64,000 bases of DNA from positions 62,001 to 126,000 of the forward strand of contig NZ_NOIG01000003.1 of assembly GCF_002245625.1 (NCBI RefSeq). The letters run 5' to 3'. The position numbers were made by a program, and so were the translations under genes. Positions 44,073 to 52,705 of this stretch are shown here, piece by piece (positions within the stretch are counted from its first letter, which is position 1; every line of letters starts with the position of its first letter). Under the pieces are notes generated by a model that was given only the letters and a program-made list of their open reading frames with translations, made no database searches and was not told the DNA's origin. This DNA is from Acidovorax kalamii. GTDB lineage: Bacteria; Pseudomonadota; Gammaproteobacteria; Burkholderiales; Burkholderiaceae_C.

Positions 44073-44138
44073 TTGAAGGCTTTTAGGCTTTTACCGCCCG
44101 TCCATCATAGCTTGATAGCTATCAAAACATGAGCAAAT
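44073..44138 (-). repeat. Dispersed hairpin repeat, copy F
   Basis: Between the convergent acylase and sigma-54 regulator genes. In family orientation it runs GCTCATGTTTTGATAGCT, ATCAAGCTATGATGGACG, GCGGTAAAAGCC and a T/A-rich end. The position suits a bidirectional terminator. Confidence 0.68.
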
Positions 44139-44175
44139 ACTTCTACCCGCTTCTCGCTGCGGGCGGAGGCCTGGC

Positions 44176-45636
44176 TCAGCGCAGCCCCAGCCGCGTGAGC
44201 TTCTTGACCAGGCCCACGCGCGAGATGCCCAGGCGGCGGGCGGCTTCGGACTGGTTGCCGCCTGCGGCGGCCAGGGTGTCGCGCACCATGCGGGTTTCCA
44301 GCTCGGTCAGGGCGGCGTCCAGCGGGCCGGTGCCTGCGGGGGCTGGGGAGGTTTCAGTGCCAGGTGTCGGAGCCTCGGTCGCCATGTCGCCGCTGGCCAG
44401 TTGCAGCAGGGGCGCGTCCACCTCGCGCTCTGGGGGCATCAGCAGCGCACCGGCGGATTCGACCACCGCTTTCAGCTCGCGCACGTTGCCGGGCCAGTCG
44501 CGTGCCATCAGCCAGGCCAGGGCATCGGCCGACAGCCGGGCGTTGTGTGCCACGCGGTGCAGAAAGCGCGTGGCCAGCAGCGGGATGTCGGCGGGGCGTT
44601 CTGCCAGCGAAGGGGTGCGCAGCACCACGCCCTTGAGACGGTAGAACAGGTCTTCGCGGAAGCTGCCTTCGCGCACCATGGCCTCCAGGTCGCGGTGCGT
44701 GGCGGCCACCACGCGCACGTCGGCGCGCTTTTGTGCGCGGCCGCCCACGGGCACAAAAGTGCCCTCCTGCAGAAAGCGCAGCAGCTTGACCTGCATGGGC
44801 GGGGGCATTTCGCCCACTTCGTCCAGAAACAGCGTGCCGCCGTGCGCGGCCTCCACCAGGCCCGCCTGGTCGCGGTAGGCGCCGGTGAAGCTGCCCTTCA
44901 TGTGGCCGAACAGCTCGCTCTCCAGCAGCTCGGCCGACAGCGCGCCGCAGTGGATGGCCACAAACGGCGCGGTACGGCGTGCGCTGTGGGCATGCAGGGC
45001 GCGGGCCACCAGCTCTTTGCCCGTGCCCGTGGGGCCCAGCACCAGCACACTGACCTGGGTGGGCGCCACACGGCGCACCAGCGCGCGCAGCTGCACCGTG
45101 GCCGTCGCCTGGCCCACCAGACCCATGTCGTCCAGCCCCTGTGCATCCAGCGCCTGCCCGGCCCGCAGCGTTGCCAGCTCGGCATCCAGGCGGGCCTTGT
45201 GCAGCCCGCGCGCCACCACAAAACGCAGCATGTCGGGGTCGATGGGTTTGGTGAGGAAGTCCCAGGCGCCCAGTTCGGTGGCGCGCAGGGCCAACGCGTG
45301 GTCGCCATGGCCCGTCAGCACCACCACGGGCACGGGGGCAAAGCGCGGGATCAGCTCCAGCCCCCTCTCGGGGTCCATGTGCGGGGGCATGGCCAGGTCC
45401 AGCAAGACCAGCTCGGGGCGGCGCTGGGCAAAGGCGGCCAGGGCCTGCACACCATCGCCCGCCAGCGTGACCTCGTGGCCCAGGTTGCGCAAGAAGGCGC
45501 CCCCCAGGCGCTGGAAAGCGGCTTCGTCGTCCACCAGCAGCACATGGCCGTGGCCTGGCGCGCTGGGGGTATCAGCGCCACCCGCGATGCTCTGCGCAGG
45601 CGGGTGGCCGGAGGGTTCGTGGAAGGCTTGGTTCAT
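44176..45636 (-). CDS. Sigma-54-dependent response regulator (NtrC family)
   Basis: A 486-residue activator of sigma-54 promoters. The receiver domain (about 30-145) has the acidic pair DD at 36-37, phospho-acceptor D80 in VLLDLAMPP and K130 in FLTKPID. The AAA+ domain (about 173-400) has Walker A GPTGTGKE (201-208), Walker B GGTLFLDEVGEM and the sigma-54 contact loop GSFTGA (248-253), with S instead of the usual A. The C-terminal Fis-type helix-turn-helix is NQSEAARRLGISRVGLVKKL. It overlaps the stop of its kinase gene by 4 bp. Its target promoters are not apparent in the window. Confidence 0.92.
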   Translation of the reverse strand: MNQAFHEPSGHPPAQSIAGGADTPSAPGHGHVLLVDDEAAFQRLGGAFLRNLGHEVTLAGDGVQALAAFAQRRPELVLLDLAMPPHMDPERGLELIPRFAPVPVVVLTGHGDHALALRATELGAWDFLTKPIDPDMLRFVVARGLHKARLDAELATLRAGQALDAQGLDDMGLVGQATATVQLRALVRRVAPTQVSVLVLGPTGTGKELVARALHAHSARRTAPFVAIHCGALSAELLESELFGHMKGSFTGAYRDQAGLVEAAHGGTLFLDEVGEMPPPMQVKLLRFLQEGTFVPVGGRAQKRADVRVVAATHRDLEAMVREGSFREDLFYRLKGVVLRTPSLAERPADIPLLATRFLHRVAHNARLSADALAWLMARDWPGNVRELKAVVESAGALLMPPEREVDAPLLQLASGDMATEAPTPGTETSPAPAGTGPLDAALTELETRMVRDTLAAAGGNQSEAARRLGISRVGLVKKLTRLGLR

Positions 45637-47480
45637 GGGGCGGGTGTGCGAGGAAAGCGCAGCGTGAAACAGGTGCTCCAGGGCGCACGCTCGGTCAGCG
45701 CCACCGTGCCGCCGTGGGCCGCCATGGTGCGGGCCACGATGGCCAGGCCCAGCCCGGTGCCGCCCGGGCTGCGCGAGGCAAAGGGCTCAAACAGCCGGTC
45801 GCGGATTTCGGCGGGCACGCCGGGGCCGGCGTCGCACACATGCAGCAGCACGGCGGTGGAGGTGGTTTCGGCGTCGATGTGCACGTGGCTGTGGGTGGGG
45901 GTGTGGGCGGCCGCCGGGGCTGTGGCATCGCTGCCGGGGGCGGTGGCCGTGCGCGCGTTTTCAAACAGGTTGGTCAGCGCCTGGTCCACACGGCGCGGGT
46001 CGGCGCGCAGCCACAGCGGTTGGTCCAGCCCCGGCCCGAAGCTCACATCGGGCAGGCGCATGGCGGCGTTGCGCACCTGGGCTGCCAGGTCGATGGTGCT
46101 GGGCGCCAGCGTCCAGGGCTTGGCAAAGTCCAGCAGGTCGTGCGTGAGGTGCGCAATGCGGGCCACCTGCTCGGCCACTTCACGCCGGGTGTCGCCCGGC
46201 GCAGCGGCCACCGCCATGGAGATGATGTTCAGCGGGTTGCGGATGTCGTGCGCCACCGTGGCCGCCAGGGCCCCCAGCTCGGCCAGGCGGGCCTGCAGCT
46301 GGCGTTCGCGCTCACGGGCGGCAAACTGCTGGGCCTGCTCCACACGCTCGGCAGCCTCGGCCACCACGGTGCCAAACAGCTCGGCCACATGGCGCGGCCC
46401 GGGGGGCGCGGCATCCCAGCCCTGCAGCGACACGGCCCAGCCATCGCCCTCGCGGCCACATACCAGCTGCGGCGTGCTGCTGGAGGCGGGCGGGGCATCG
46501 CCAATGTGGACCTCGACCTGCGTGCCGGTGCGTGCGCTGAGCAAGGCGGCGGCCTGTTCGCCCAGGGCCTGGGGCGTTTCGGCCGACCCCAGCGTGCGGC
46601 GCCAGGCGGCCAGGTCAGCGGCCGACACCTCGGCGCCCGGGTACACCAGCCGCTCGGCCACGCGCCGCACGGGGCCATTGAGCGCGAGCACACTGGCCGC
46701 CACGGCCAGGCCGCCCAGCCAGCGCGACTCCAGTGGCAACAGCGGCGTGAGCGCCACCACCACCAGCCCCAGTGCCAAAAGCAGCGCCCACACCAGGGCA
46801 CGGCGCGCCCAGGCATTCGCCACAAACACCCCATAGCGCAGGATGCCGTACACCAAAATCAGCGAATAAAACGGCAGGCCCAGCAGCGGAAACGGGTAGA
46901 TCGGCCAGTCCAGCACCGCAATGCCATAGCCCGCCAGGCACAGCAGGCCCCACAGGCAGGATGCGGTGACGGCCGCAATCTGCCGGAACTTCTGCCCGTC
47001 ACCCAGGCGGCGTGCGCGCAGCAAGGCATGCAGCAGCACCCACACCCCGCCGATACCCAGGATGACCCAGGCCATGCTGGCCACCACTCCCACCTCATCA
47101 GCCACCGCAATCCAGCCGATGTCGCGGTGGTGCACCAGGTGCGCGGGCACCAGCAGGATGGAAACCACCGAGGCACCACCGCCCAGCGCATAGGCAGCCG
47201 CCACACCCCAGCGCCCCAGATCCACACGGCAGAACACGGTGCAGAAGTGAAAGAACAGCGCCGACGTGAAGGGCGCCGTGGCCAGCAGGCGCATGGCCAC
47301 CGGTTCTGTTTCAGGGCCGATCCAGTTGGGCAGCTCGTTGCCCACCATCCACATCGAAATGCCGGTCAAGAAGGCCGCCAGCAGCCGTGCACCCGCCACG
47401 CGGTCGGCCCAGGCCAGCAACAGGGCGGCCAGCACCAGGGTTTCGAGCACAGAAAACCCGAGGACGGCGTGGATCAGCAT
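45633..47480 (-). CDS. Membrane histidine kinase with multi-helix N-terminal sensor
   Basis: A 615-residue kinase partner of the sigma-54 regulator. The N-terminal 260 residues hold about eight membrane helices, like the 7TM-type histidine-kinase sensor domain. A degenerate GAF-like stretch (about 290-385) follows, then a coiled coil (VEQAQQFAARERERQLQARL). The H-box is AATVAHDIRNPLNIIS with H411. The N-box is ALTNLFENARTAT, with DAGPGVPAEIRDRLFEPF and GTGLGLAIVARTMAAHGG. Start ATG 47480 precedes the first helix. The sensor resembles kinases such as PrsK that control exopolysaccharide or membrane functions; this is only a resemblance. Confidence 0.9.
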   Translation of the reverse strand: MLIHAVLGFSVLETLVLAALLLAWADRVAGARLLAAFLTGISMWMVGNELPNWIGPETEPVAMRLLATAPFTSALFFHFCTVFCRVDLGRWGVAAAYALGGGASVVSILLVPAHLVHHRDIGWIAVADEVGVVASMAWVILGIGGVWVLLHALLRARRLGDGQKFRQIAAVTASCLWGLLCLAGYGIAVLDWPIYPFPLLGLPFYSLILVYGILRYGVFVANAWARRALVWALLLALGLVVVALTPLLPLESRWLGGLAVAASVLALNGPVRRVAERLVYPGAEVSAADLAAWRRTLGSAETPQALGEQAAALLSARTGTQVEVHIGDAPPASSSTPQLVCGREGDGWAVSLQGWDAAPPGPRHVAELFGTVVAEAAERVEQAQQFAARERERQLQARLAELGALAATVAHDIRNPLNIISMAVAAAPGDTRREVAEQVARIAHLTHDLLDFAKPWTLAPSTIDLAAQVRNAAMRLPDVSFGPGLDQPLWLRADPRRVDQALTNLFENARTATAPGSDATAPAAAHTPTHSHVHIDAETTSTAVLLHVCDAGPGVPAEIRDRLFEPFASRSPGGTGLGLAIVARTMAAHGGTVALTERAPWSTCFTLRFPRTPAP

Positions 47481-47584
47481 GCAAGAACCGATGGGGGGGG
47501 AGCGCTGCGCATGGCGGAGACCTGTTCCTGGGGTTAACGGTTTGGGCTGCGCGCACTGTAAACCAAGTATGCAGGTCGGTCTGC

Positions 47585-47601
47585 TGATTTCAATGAAATC
47601 A
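47585..47601. promoter_or_regulatory. Palindromic operator candidate
   Basis: TGATTTC-AAT-GAAATCA is a perfect 17-bp inverted repeat in the divergent region between the kinase and the DUF4166 gene. Its binding protein is unknown; neither flanking gene encodes a one-component regulator. Confidence 0.45.
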
Positions 47602-47677
47602 AGCACTTGCAGTGCATTCAGCACCTGGCCCGGGTTTCGCAATAGGGAGTGCAACCGCCACTCTTGCCCAGCCCGCC

Positions 47678-48373
47678 ATGTTTGCCCTTTTCAACCCCGC
47701 CCCTCGCCCTTGCGATGCCGCCCCGGCCCACCCCGCCACCGCGTTGGACCTGCGCGCCATGGTGGGCGCCGCAGCCTGGGCGCGCCTGCCCGCCGCTGTG
47801 CAACGCCGCTTTGGCACCGCACATGCCGATGTGGCCTATGAAGGCCAGATGGACCTGCGCTGCTCGCTGGTCGGCCATGTCTATGCCGCGCTGACCCGGG
47901 CTTGGGGTGGCCCACTGACCCACATCAACACCACCGCCCTGCCCGCCACCGTGCGCGTGAGCGGCAACGGGTGCGGTGGCGTGGTGTGGGAGCGCTGCTT
48001 TCACACCAGCACCGACAGCGGCGCGGGCCGCACCGTGCGATCCACCAAGGAGCTGGGCCCCGATGGGCGCCTGCTGGAGCGCACCGACGGGGGCCTGGCC
48101 ATGTCGCTGGATGTGCTGGAAGAAGACGGCGCGCTGGTGTTTCGCAGCCGCCGCTTCTGGTGGGTGCGGGGGCGCCTGCGCATCCCCGTGCCTGCCCTGC
48201 TGACCCCAGGCACCTGCCGCGTGGCGCACACCGACCTGGGCGGCGGGCAGTTCCGCTTCACGCTGAGCATGGTGCACCCCTGGTGGGGGGAGACCTTCCA
48301 CCAGTCCGGGGTGTTCACCGACCCCTGCACCGAACCCGCCAGCCCTGACTATTCTTCTTTGAACGCACTTTGA
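47678..48373 (+). CDS. DUF4166 domain-containing protein
   Basis: A 231-residue soluble protein. Features of DUF4166 are the conserved FGTAHADVAYEGQMDLRCSL, then VSGNGCGGVVWERCFHTS, GLAMSLDVLEEDGALVFRSR and TLSMVHPWWGETFHQSGVF. DUF4166 domains are often fused to an NAD-dependent epimerase. Here the epimerase is the separate gene 16 bp downstream, supporting a joint function. Start ATG 47678 is the first good methionine; no strong ribosome-binding site is seen. Confidence 0.87.
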   Translation: MFALFNPAPRPCDAAPAHPATALDLRAMVGAAAWARLPAAVQRRFGTAHADVAYEGQMDLRCSLVGHVYAALTRAWGGPLTHINTTALPATVRVSGNGCGGVVWERCFHTSTDSGAGRTVRSTKELGPDGRLLERTDGGLAMSLDVLEEDGALVFRSRRFWWVRGRLRIPVPALLTPGTCRVAHTDLGGGQFRFTLSMVHPWWGETFHQSGVFTDPCTEPASPDYSSLNAL

Positions 48374-48389
48374 ACAAGGACACCCGACC

Positions 48390-49886
48390 ATGAGTGCCAT
48401 GACCCCCGTTTTTATGCTGCTCTCCGTCCAGGCCGCCATGGGCGCGTTTGACAACTGGTGGCACCACGAGCTGCAGGCCCGCCTGCCCCATCGCCCATCG
48501 GCCCGGTATGAGCTGGCGCTGCATGCGGCGCGCGAGGCGATCTATGGCGTCGTCTTTTTCGGGCTGGCCTGGTTTGCATGGCATGGCGCCTGGGCCGCAT
48601 TGATCGCGGCGCTGTTGCTGACCGAGCTGGGTATCACCCTGGCGGATTTTCTGGAAGAAGACCGCACCCGGCGCCTGCCCCCGCTGGAGCGGGTGCTGCA
48701 CACGCTGCTGACCATCAGCTACGGCCTGTTCCTGGGGCTGATGGCGCCCGTGCTGTGGAGCTGGCTGCAGCAGCCCACCGCCCTGGTCGTGGCGCCCCAT
48801 GGCTGGGTGTCGTGGCTGTTTACCGCGTTTGCGCTGGGGGTGTGGGCCTGGAGCGTGCGCAACCTGCGCGCCGTGTTGCGCCTGCGGCGTGCGGCGGCAG
48901 CACCTGCAGCCGAGCCCCAGGCTGTGCCGGGCGACAGCCAGCACCACACCGCCCCCGCCACGCTGGTCACCGGCGCCACGGGGTTCGTGGGCAGCGCCCT
49001 GGTGGCGCAGCTGCTGCAGGGTGGCCAGCGCGTGATCGTGCTGACGCGCGATGTGCTGCAAGCCCGCGCCAGCCTGGGCCCGGGCGTGTGGGCGGTGGAC
49101 ACGCTGGATGCGATCCCGCCAGAAACCCCCATCGACGCGGTGGTCCAGCTCGCCGGGGCGCGGGTGCTGGGCATGCCCTGGACGGCTGCGCGCAGGCGTG
49201 TGCTGTTGGCCAGCCGGGTGGACACCACCATGGCCGTGGTCGCGCTGATGCGGCGCCTGCACCACCGCCCCCGGGTGCTGGTCAGCGCATCGGCCGTGGG
49301 GTTCTATGGCGCATCGCCCAACGCCTCGATGGAGCCGCTGGATGAGAACGCGCCACCGCGCCCGGGCGAGTTCCAGTCCGACCTGTGCGCCGCCATCGAG
49401 CACGAGGCCCGGCGCGCCGAAGCACTGGGTGTGCGCGTAGTGCGCCTGCGCCTGGGGGTGGTGCTGGGCAACGGCGGTGGTGCCTACCCGATGCAGGCGC
49501 TGAGCGCCCGCCTGGGCCTGGGCGCCGTGCTGGGGCATGGCCGCCAGGCCGCGCCGTGGATCCACCTGGCCGATGCGCTGGGGCTGATCCGGTTTGCGCT
49601 GGCACGCAACGATGTGCAGGGGCCCATCAACGCGGTGGCGCCCGGTGCCGTGCCGCAACGCAGTTTTGTGCAGGCCCTGGCCGCGTCGTTCGGGCAGCGC
49701 GTGTGGCTGACCATGCCGGCCGCCCCGTTGCGCTGGGCGCTGGGCGAGATGTCCACCTTGCTGCTGGACGGGCAGAACGTGGTGCCCCAGGCGGCGCTGG
49801 CCCTGGGTTACCAGTTCGTGCACCCCGATCTGCCAGGTGCCCTGCGGGACCTCGCAGGAACTCGCACAGAGACTGAGGCGCGGTAA
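48390..49886 (+). CDS. TIGR01777-type SDR epimerase with N-terminal membrane domain
   Basis: A 498-residue protein. Residues 1-165 hold four or so hydrophobic segments (YGVVFFGLAWFAWHGAWAAL, LLTISYGLFLGLMAPVLWSW) unlike typical short YfcH proteins. Residues about 188-485 are an NAD(P)-binding SDR domain of the TIGR01777 family with the Rossmann motif TLVTGATGFVGSALV, SASAVGFYG, RLGVVLGNGG and PWIHLADAL. The C-terminal DUF1731-like end reads LLDGQNVVPQAALALGYQF. It is encoded 16 bp after DUF4166, its usual fusion partner. Reaction unknown. Confidence 0.9.
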   Translation: MSAMTPVFMLLSVQAAMGAFDNWWHHELQARLPHRPSARYELALHAAREAIYGVVFFGLAWFAWHGAWAALIAALLLTELGITLADFLEEDRTRRLPPLERVLHTLLTISYGLFLGLMAPVLWSWLQQPTALVVAPHGWVSWLFTAFALGVWAWSVRNLRAVLRLRRAAAAPAAEPQAVPGDSQHHTAPATLVTGATGFVGSALVAQLLQGGQRVIVLTRDVLQARASLGPGVWAVDTLDAIPPETPIDAVVQLAGARVLGMPWTAARRRVLLASRVDTTMAVVALMRRLHHRPRVLVSASAVGFYGASPNASMEPLDENAPPRPGEFQSDLCAAIEHEARRAEALGVRVVRLRLGVVLGNGGGAYPMQALSARLGLGAVLGHGRQAAPWIHLADALGLIRFALARNDVQGPINAVAPGAVPQRSFVQALAASFGQRVWLTMPAAPLRWALGEMSTLLLDGQNVVPQAALALGYQFVHPDLPGALRDLAGTRTETEAR

Positions 49887-49906
49887 TGCAGCGGCCGGGT
49901 GGCAGG

Positions 49907-50536
49907 CTACGGCGCCCGGCCCCACCCCAGCGCCACATGCTGCAGCAGCATGATGGTCTTGCCGTCCTGGATCGTGCCGTTGGCAATGCCTGCCAGCGCG
50001 TCGGCCAGCGGCATCTCGATCACCTCGATGTCCTCGCCCTCCCCCTCCAGGCCGCCCCCGCTGCGGATGCGGTCGCCGGGTTCGTATTCGGCGATGAAGA
50101 AGTGCAGCTTTTCCGTCACCGAGCCCGGGCTCATGTACGCCTCGAACACCTTGCGCGGCTGGCGCACGCGGTAGCCGGTTTCTTCCTCGGCCTCGCGGCG
50201 GATGCAGGTTTCGGGGTCGTCACCGTCGAGCAGGCCTGCGCAGGTCTCAATCAGCAGGCCGTCGGCGCAGCCATTGAGAAAGGCGGGCAGCCGGAACTGG
50301 CGGGTGAGCACCACCATGCTGCGGCGCGGGTCAAACAGCAGCAGCGCGGCGCCGTTGCCCCGGTCATAGGCCTCACGGCTCATCGTCTGCCATTGGCCGT
50401 CGCGCCTGCGCAATGAGCAGGTGACCTTGCGCAGCACATACCAGTTGTCGGAGAGCACCTGCACATCCAGCAGCTTCACGTGCTCGGTGCGGGCGTTCAG
50501 CTCGGCGATGGGGATATCGGGCACGGGGCGGATCAT
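49907..50536 (-). CDS. NUDIX hydrolase, GDP-mannose pyrophosphatase-like (NudK type)
   Basis: A 209-residue Nudix hydrolase resembling NudK, which splits GDP-mannose and related nucleotide sugars. The N-terminal LSDNWYVLRKVTCSLRRRDG is family-like. The Nudix box spans G101 to Y122 (GLLDGDDPETCIRREAEEET), with D107 where the strict consensus has Glu; the REAEEETGY core is intact. The C-terminus (DGKTIMLLQHVAL) also matches NudK. It overlaps the upstream DUF4406 gene by 4 bp, suggesting a nucleotide-metabolism pair. Confidence 0.9.
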   Translation of the reverse strand: MIRPVPDIPIAELNARTEHVKLLDVQVLSDNWYVLRKVTCSLRRRDGQWQTMSREAYDRGNGAALLLFDPRRSMVVLTRQFRLPAFLNGCADGLLIETCAGLLDGDDPETCIRREAEEETGYRVRQPRKVFEAYMSPGSVTEKLHFFIAEYEPGDRIRSGGGLEGEGEDIEVIEMPLADALAGIANGTIQDGKTIMLLQHVALGWGRAP

Positions 50537-50943
50537 GCGGCGTGCCCCTGGTTGCGAACCGGGCGCAGGGGCAGCTCCTCCACGTGATGGAACACCGGGA
50601 GCCCGCGTGCGCGGGCCTTGGCCACATCCATGTCCGCGCCACGCGAAGCGCCGGGCAAGCGCAGCACTGCATCGCAGCGCGCCAGCAGACGCTCGGCCAC
50701 GGGGTACTGGTAGGCGTGAAAGACCGCGTCGCCCGGCTCACGCCCGCCCGCCGCATGGATGATGGGCAGGGCCAGCCACTCGCCCACCAGGGGCAGATGG
50801 CCGCGTTCGTAGATTGGCAGTGCGGCCGCCTCCAGGCGGGCCCGGTTGGCGGCGATGCGGGCGGGGTCTCCGTCGGTGCCCGAGAGGTAGGGGCCGGCGA
50901 TCAGCACCAGCAGAGGGAGGTCAGTGTCAGGGGCGGCGGACAT
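50533..50943 (-). CDS. DUF4406 / nucleoside 2-deoxyribosyltransferase-like protein
   Basis: A 136-residue Rossmann-like protein. The opening LPLLVLIAGPYLSGTDGDPARIAANRARLEAAA and the later GASRGADMDVAKARARGLPVF match the DUF4406/2-deoxyribosyltransferase fold. The glycine-rich start and the acidic R-G-A-D-x-D segment would bind a nucleoside or sugar-phosphate. ATG 50943 (MSAAPD) is chosen over an upstream ATG at 50955 because the quasi-palindrome at 50948-50969 covers the latter. It is first in a two-gene unit with the Nudix gene and divergent from DeoR. Confidence 0.75.
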   Translation of the reverse strand: MSAAPDTDLPLLVLIAGPYLSGTDGDPARIAANRARLEAAALPIYERGHLPLVGEWLALPIIHAAGGREPGDAVFHAYQYPVAERLLARCDAVLRLPGASRGADMDVAKARARGLPVFHHVEELPLRPVRNQGHAA

Positions 50944-50947
50944 GGTG

Positions 50948-50998
50948 TTGCGCAATTTAATTTACGCAATATCATGCACAAACATGCAAATTCGTGCA
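50948..50998. promoter_or_regulatory. Operator region between the DUF4406 and deoR-type genes
   Basis: A 22-bp quasi-palindrome at 50948-50969 begins TTGCG and ends CGCAA and pairs at 9 of 11 positions. TGCA elements follow at 50974, 50985 and 50995, about one helical turn apart. The outer two read TGCAC and GTGCA, an inverted pair. The AT-rich 75-bp divergent region is a good candidate for control of both genes by the DeoR-type protein. Confidence 0.55.
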
Positions 50999-51018
50999 AT
51001 CTTCTTTTGTAGCCCCCC

Positions 51019-51780
51019 ATGCTGACCACCCAACGCAAGCAACTCCTGCTCGACCGCCTGCGGCAGGACGGACAGATCGTGGCCAAGGCCTTCAGCGAAG
51101 AGCTGGGCATCTCGGAAGACACCGTGCGGCGCGACCTGCGCGAGCTGGCTGCCGAGGGCCGCTTGCAGCGTGTGCACGGCGGCGCCCTGCCCGCCTCGGC
51201 CGCTGTGGGCAGCTTGCAAGTGCGTGAGCAACTGGCCCCTGAAGACAAGCGCGCCCTGGGCCGCGCCGGGGCCGCCCTGGTGTTGCCCGGCCAGGTGGTG
51301 ATCCTGGATGGGGGTACCACCTCACTGCAGGTGGTGCAGCACCTGCCGCTGGACTTGCGCGCCACCGTGGTCACGCACAGCCCGGCCGTTGCCGTGGCGC
51401 TGGCCGGGCACCTGCACGTGGAGGTGCTGGTGCTGGGTGGCCGGCTGTTCCGCCATTCCATGGTGAACGTGGGAGCCAGCGTGGTCGAGGCCGCAGCCCA
51501 GTTGCGGGCCGACCTGTACCTGATGGGCGTGACCGGTGTGCATGCCGAAGCCGGCCTGACCACGGGCGATTTTGAGGAGGCCGCCGTCAAGCGTGCCCTG
51601 CACCAGCGGGCGGCAGAAACGGTGGTGCTGGCCTCGCTCGACAAGCTGGGCACGGCATCGCCATTCAGTGTGGCCCCCTTGCGCGAACTGGCCGCGCTGG
51701 TGGTGCCTGCCACCACGCCGCAGGCCTTGCGCAAAAAGCTGCAGGCCGGTGGCGCCAAGATGGAGGTTGCTGCAGGCTGA
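51019..51780 (+). CDS. DeoR/GlpR-family transcriptional regulator
   Basis: A 253-residue regulator. The N-terminal DeoR helix-turn-helix (about 3-57) reads MLTTQRKQLLLDRLRQDGQI, then FSEELGISEDTVRRDLRELA and ending RVHGGALP. The C-terminal sugar-phosphate-sensing domain has LPGQVVILDGGTTSLQVVQH, then VVTHSPAVAVALAGH, VLGGRLFRHSMVNVGAS and TGDFEEAAVKRAL, matching the family. It likely responds to a phosphorylated sugar and may control the divergent Nudix/DUF4406 genes. Confidence 0.92.
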   Translation: MLTTQRKQLLLDRLRQDGQIVAKAFSEELGISEDTVRRDLRELAAEGRLQRVHGGALPASAAVGSLQVREQLAPEDKRALGRAGAALVLPGQVVILDGGTTSLQVVQHLPLDLRATVVTHSPAVAVALAGHLHVEVLVLGGRLFRHSMVNVGASVVEAAAQLRADLYLMGVTGVHAEAGLTTGDFEEAAVKRALHQRAAETVVLASLDKLGTASPFSVAPLRELAALVVPATTPQALRKKLQAGGAKMEVAAG

Positions 51781-51788
51781 TCAGGCCA

Positions 51789-52694
51789 TCAGACAGTAGC
51801 GGTGCCAGCGCCCAGGCGCAGATGTGAGACCAAGGCTGCAGCAAAGCCCGTCAGTACTGCCCCCTTGCGCACGCAGATCTGCAGATCACGCTGCGCCCAG
51901 GGTTCATCCAGCTCCACCAGCACCGGCGGTTCGCTCAGGCCCGCCACCTGCAGGGCCGCCCCCCGGGGCACCAGCCCAATGCCCACGCCCGCGCCCACCA
52001 TGCGGCACACGGCCTCGAAGCTGCGCACCTGAATGCGCACGTCCAGGTGCCGCCCCAGCGCGGCGGCGGCGTTGGTCGTGAAGGTGTGGATGGCCGAGCC
52101 CGCGTGCAGCATCACAAAGGCCTGGTCCAGCACCTCGGCAAAACCCACACGGCCGCGCCCTGCCAGCGCATGGCCTGCGGGCACGATAAGCACCAGGCGG
52201 TCCTGCCGATAAGGTGCCAGCTCCACCCCGGCGCCCGTGCCGCTGTCTGCCAGCACGCCCACCTCGATCTCGCCGTTGGCCACGGCGACCACAATCTCGG
52301 CGCTGGTGCGCTCTTCCAGGCTCACGCTGACCTGGGGATGCCGCTTGAGGAAGCCTGCCAGGTCGTCGGGCAAAAAGGTGTGCGTGGCATGCGTGTTGGC
52401 CCACAGGCTCACATGGCCGCGAATGCCGGTGGCAAAGGGCGAGAGATTGGCATGCATCTGCTCGATGCTGGCCAGCACCTGGCGGGCGTTGCGCAGCAGG
52501 GCCTCGCCCGCCCGGGTCAGCGCCACGCCGCGCGTCTGGCGCTCGAACAGTGAGGTGTTCAGCGCCTCCTCCAGCCGCCGCAGCCGGTGGCTGGCCGACG
52601 ACGGAGCCAGGTAGGCACGCGCCGCGCCCCGGGTGAGGTTGCGCTCTTCGGCAATGGCGACAAAAAGGCGCAGGTCGGTGAGGTCGTAGTTCAA
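51789..52694 (-). CDS. LysR-family transcriptional regulator (TTG start)
   Basis: A 301-residue regulator. The N-terminal winged helix-turn-helix reads NYDLTDLRLFVAIAEERNLT, then GAARAYLAPSSASHRLRRLE. A two-lobe effector-binding domain follows (VSLWANTHATHTFLPDDL, EVGVLADSGTGAG, AVCRMVGAGVGIGLVPRG). The start is assigned to TTG 52694 because an ideal AAGGAG lies 5 bp upstream and the residues after it match the usual M-N-Y-D-L-T-D-L-R opening. No ATG or GTG fits. It is divergent from the DMT permease gene and the likely regulator of it. Confidence 0.9.
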   Translation of the reverse strand: MNYDLTDLRLFVAIAEERNLTRGAARAYLAPSSASHRLRRLEEALNTSLFERQTRGVALTRAGEALLRNARQVLASIEQMHANLSPFATGIRGHVSLWANTHATHTFLPDDLAGFLKRHPQVSVSLEERTSAEIVVAVANGEIEVGVLADSGTGAGVELAPYRQDRLVLIVPAGHALAGRGRVGFAEVLDQAFVMLHAGSAIHTFTTNAAAALGRHLDVRIQVRSFEAVCRMVGAGVGIGLVPRGAALQVAGLSEPPVLVELDEPWAQRDLQICVRKGAVLTGFAAALVSHLRLGAGTATV

Positions 52695-52699
52695 GGCGG

Positions 52700-52705
52700 C
52701 TCCTT
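52700..52705 (-). promoter_or_regulatory. Ribosome-binding site deciding the lysR TTG start
   Basis: AAGGAG on the minus strand, 5 bp before TTG 52694. No other start codon in frame has such a site, so it fixes translation initiation at TTG. Confidence 0.75.
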
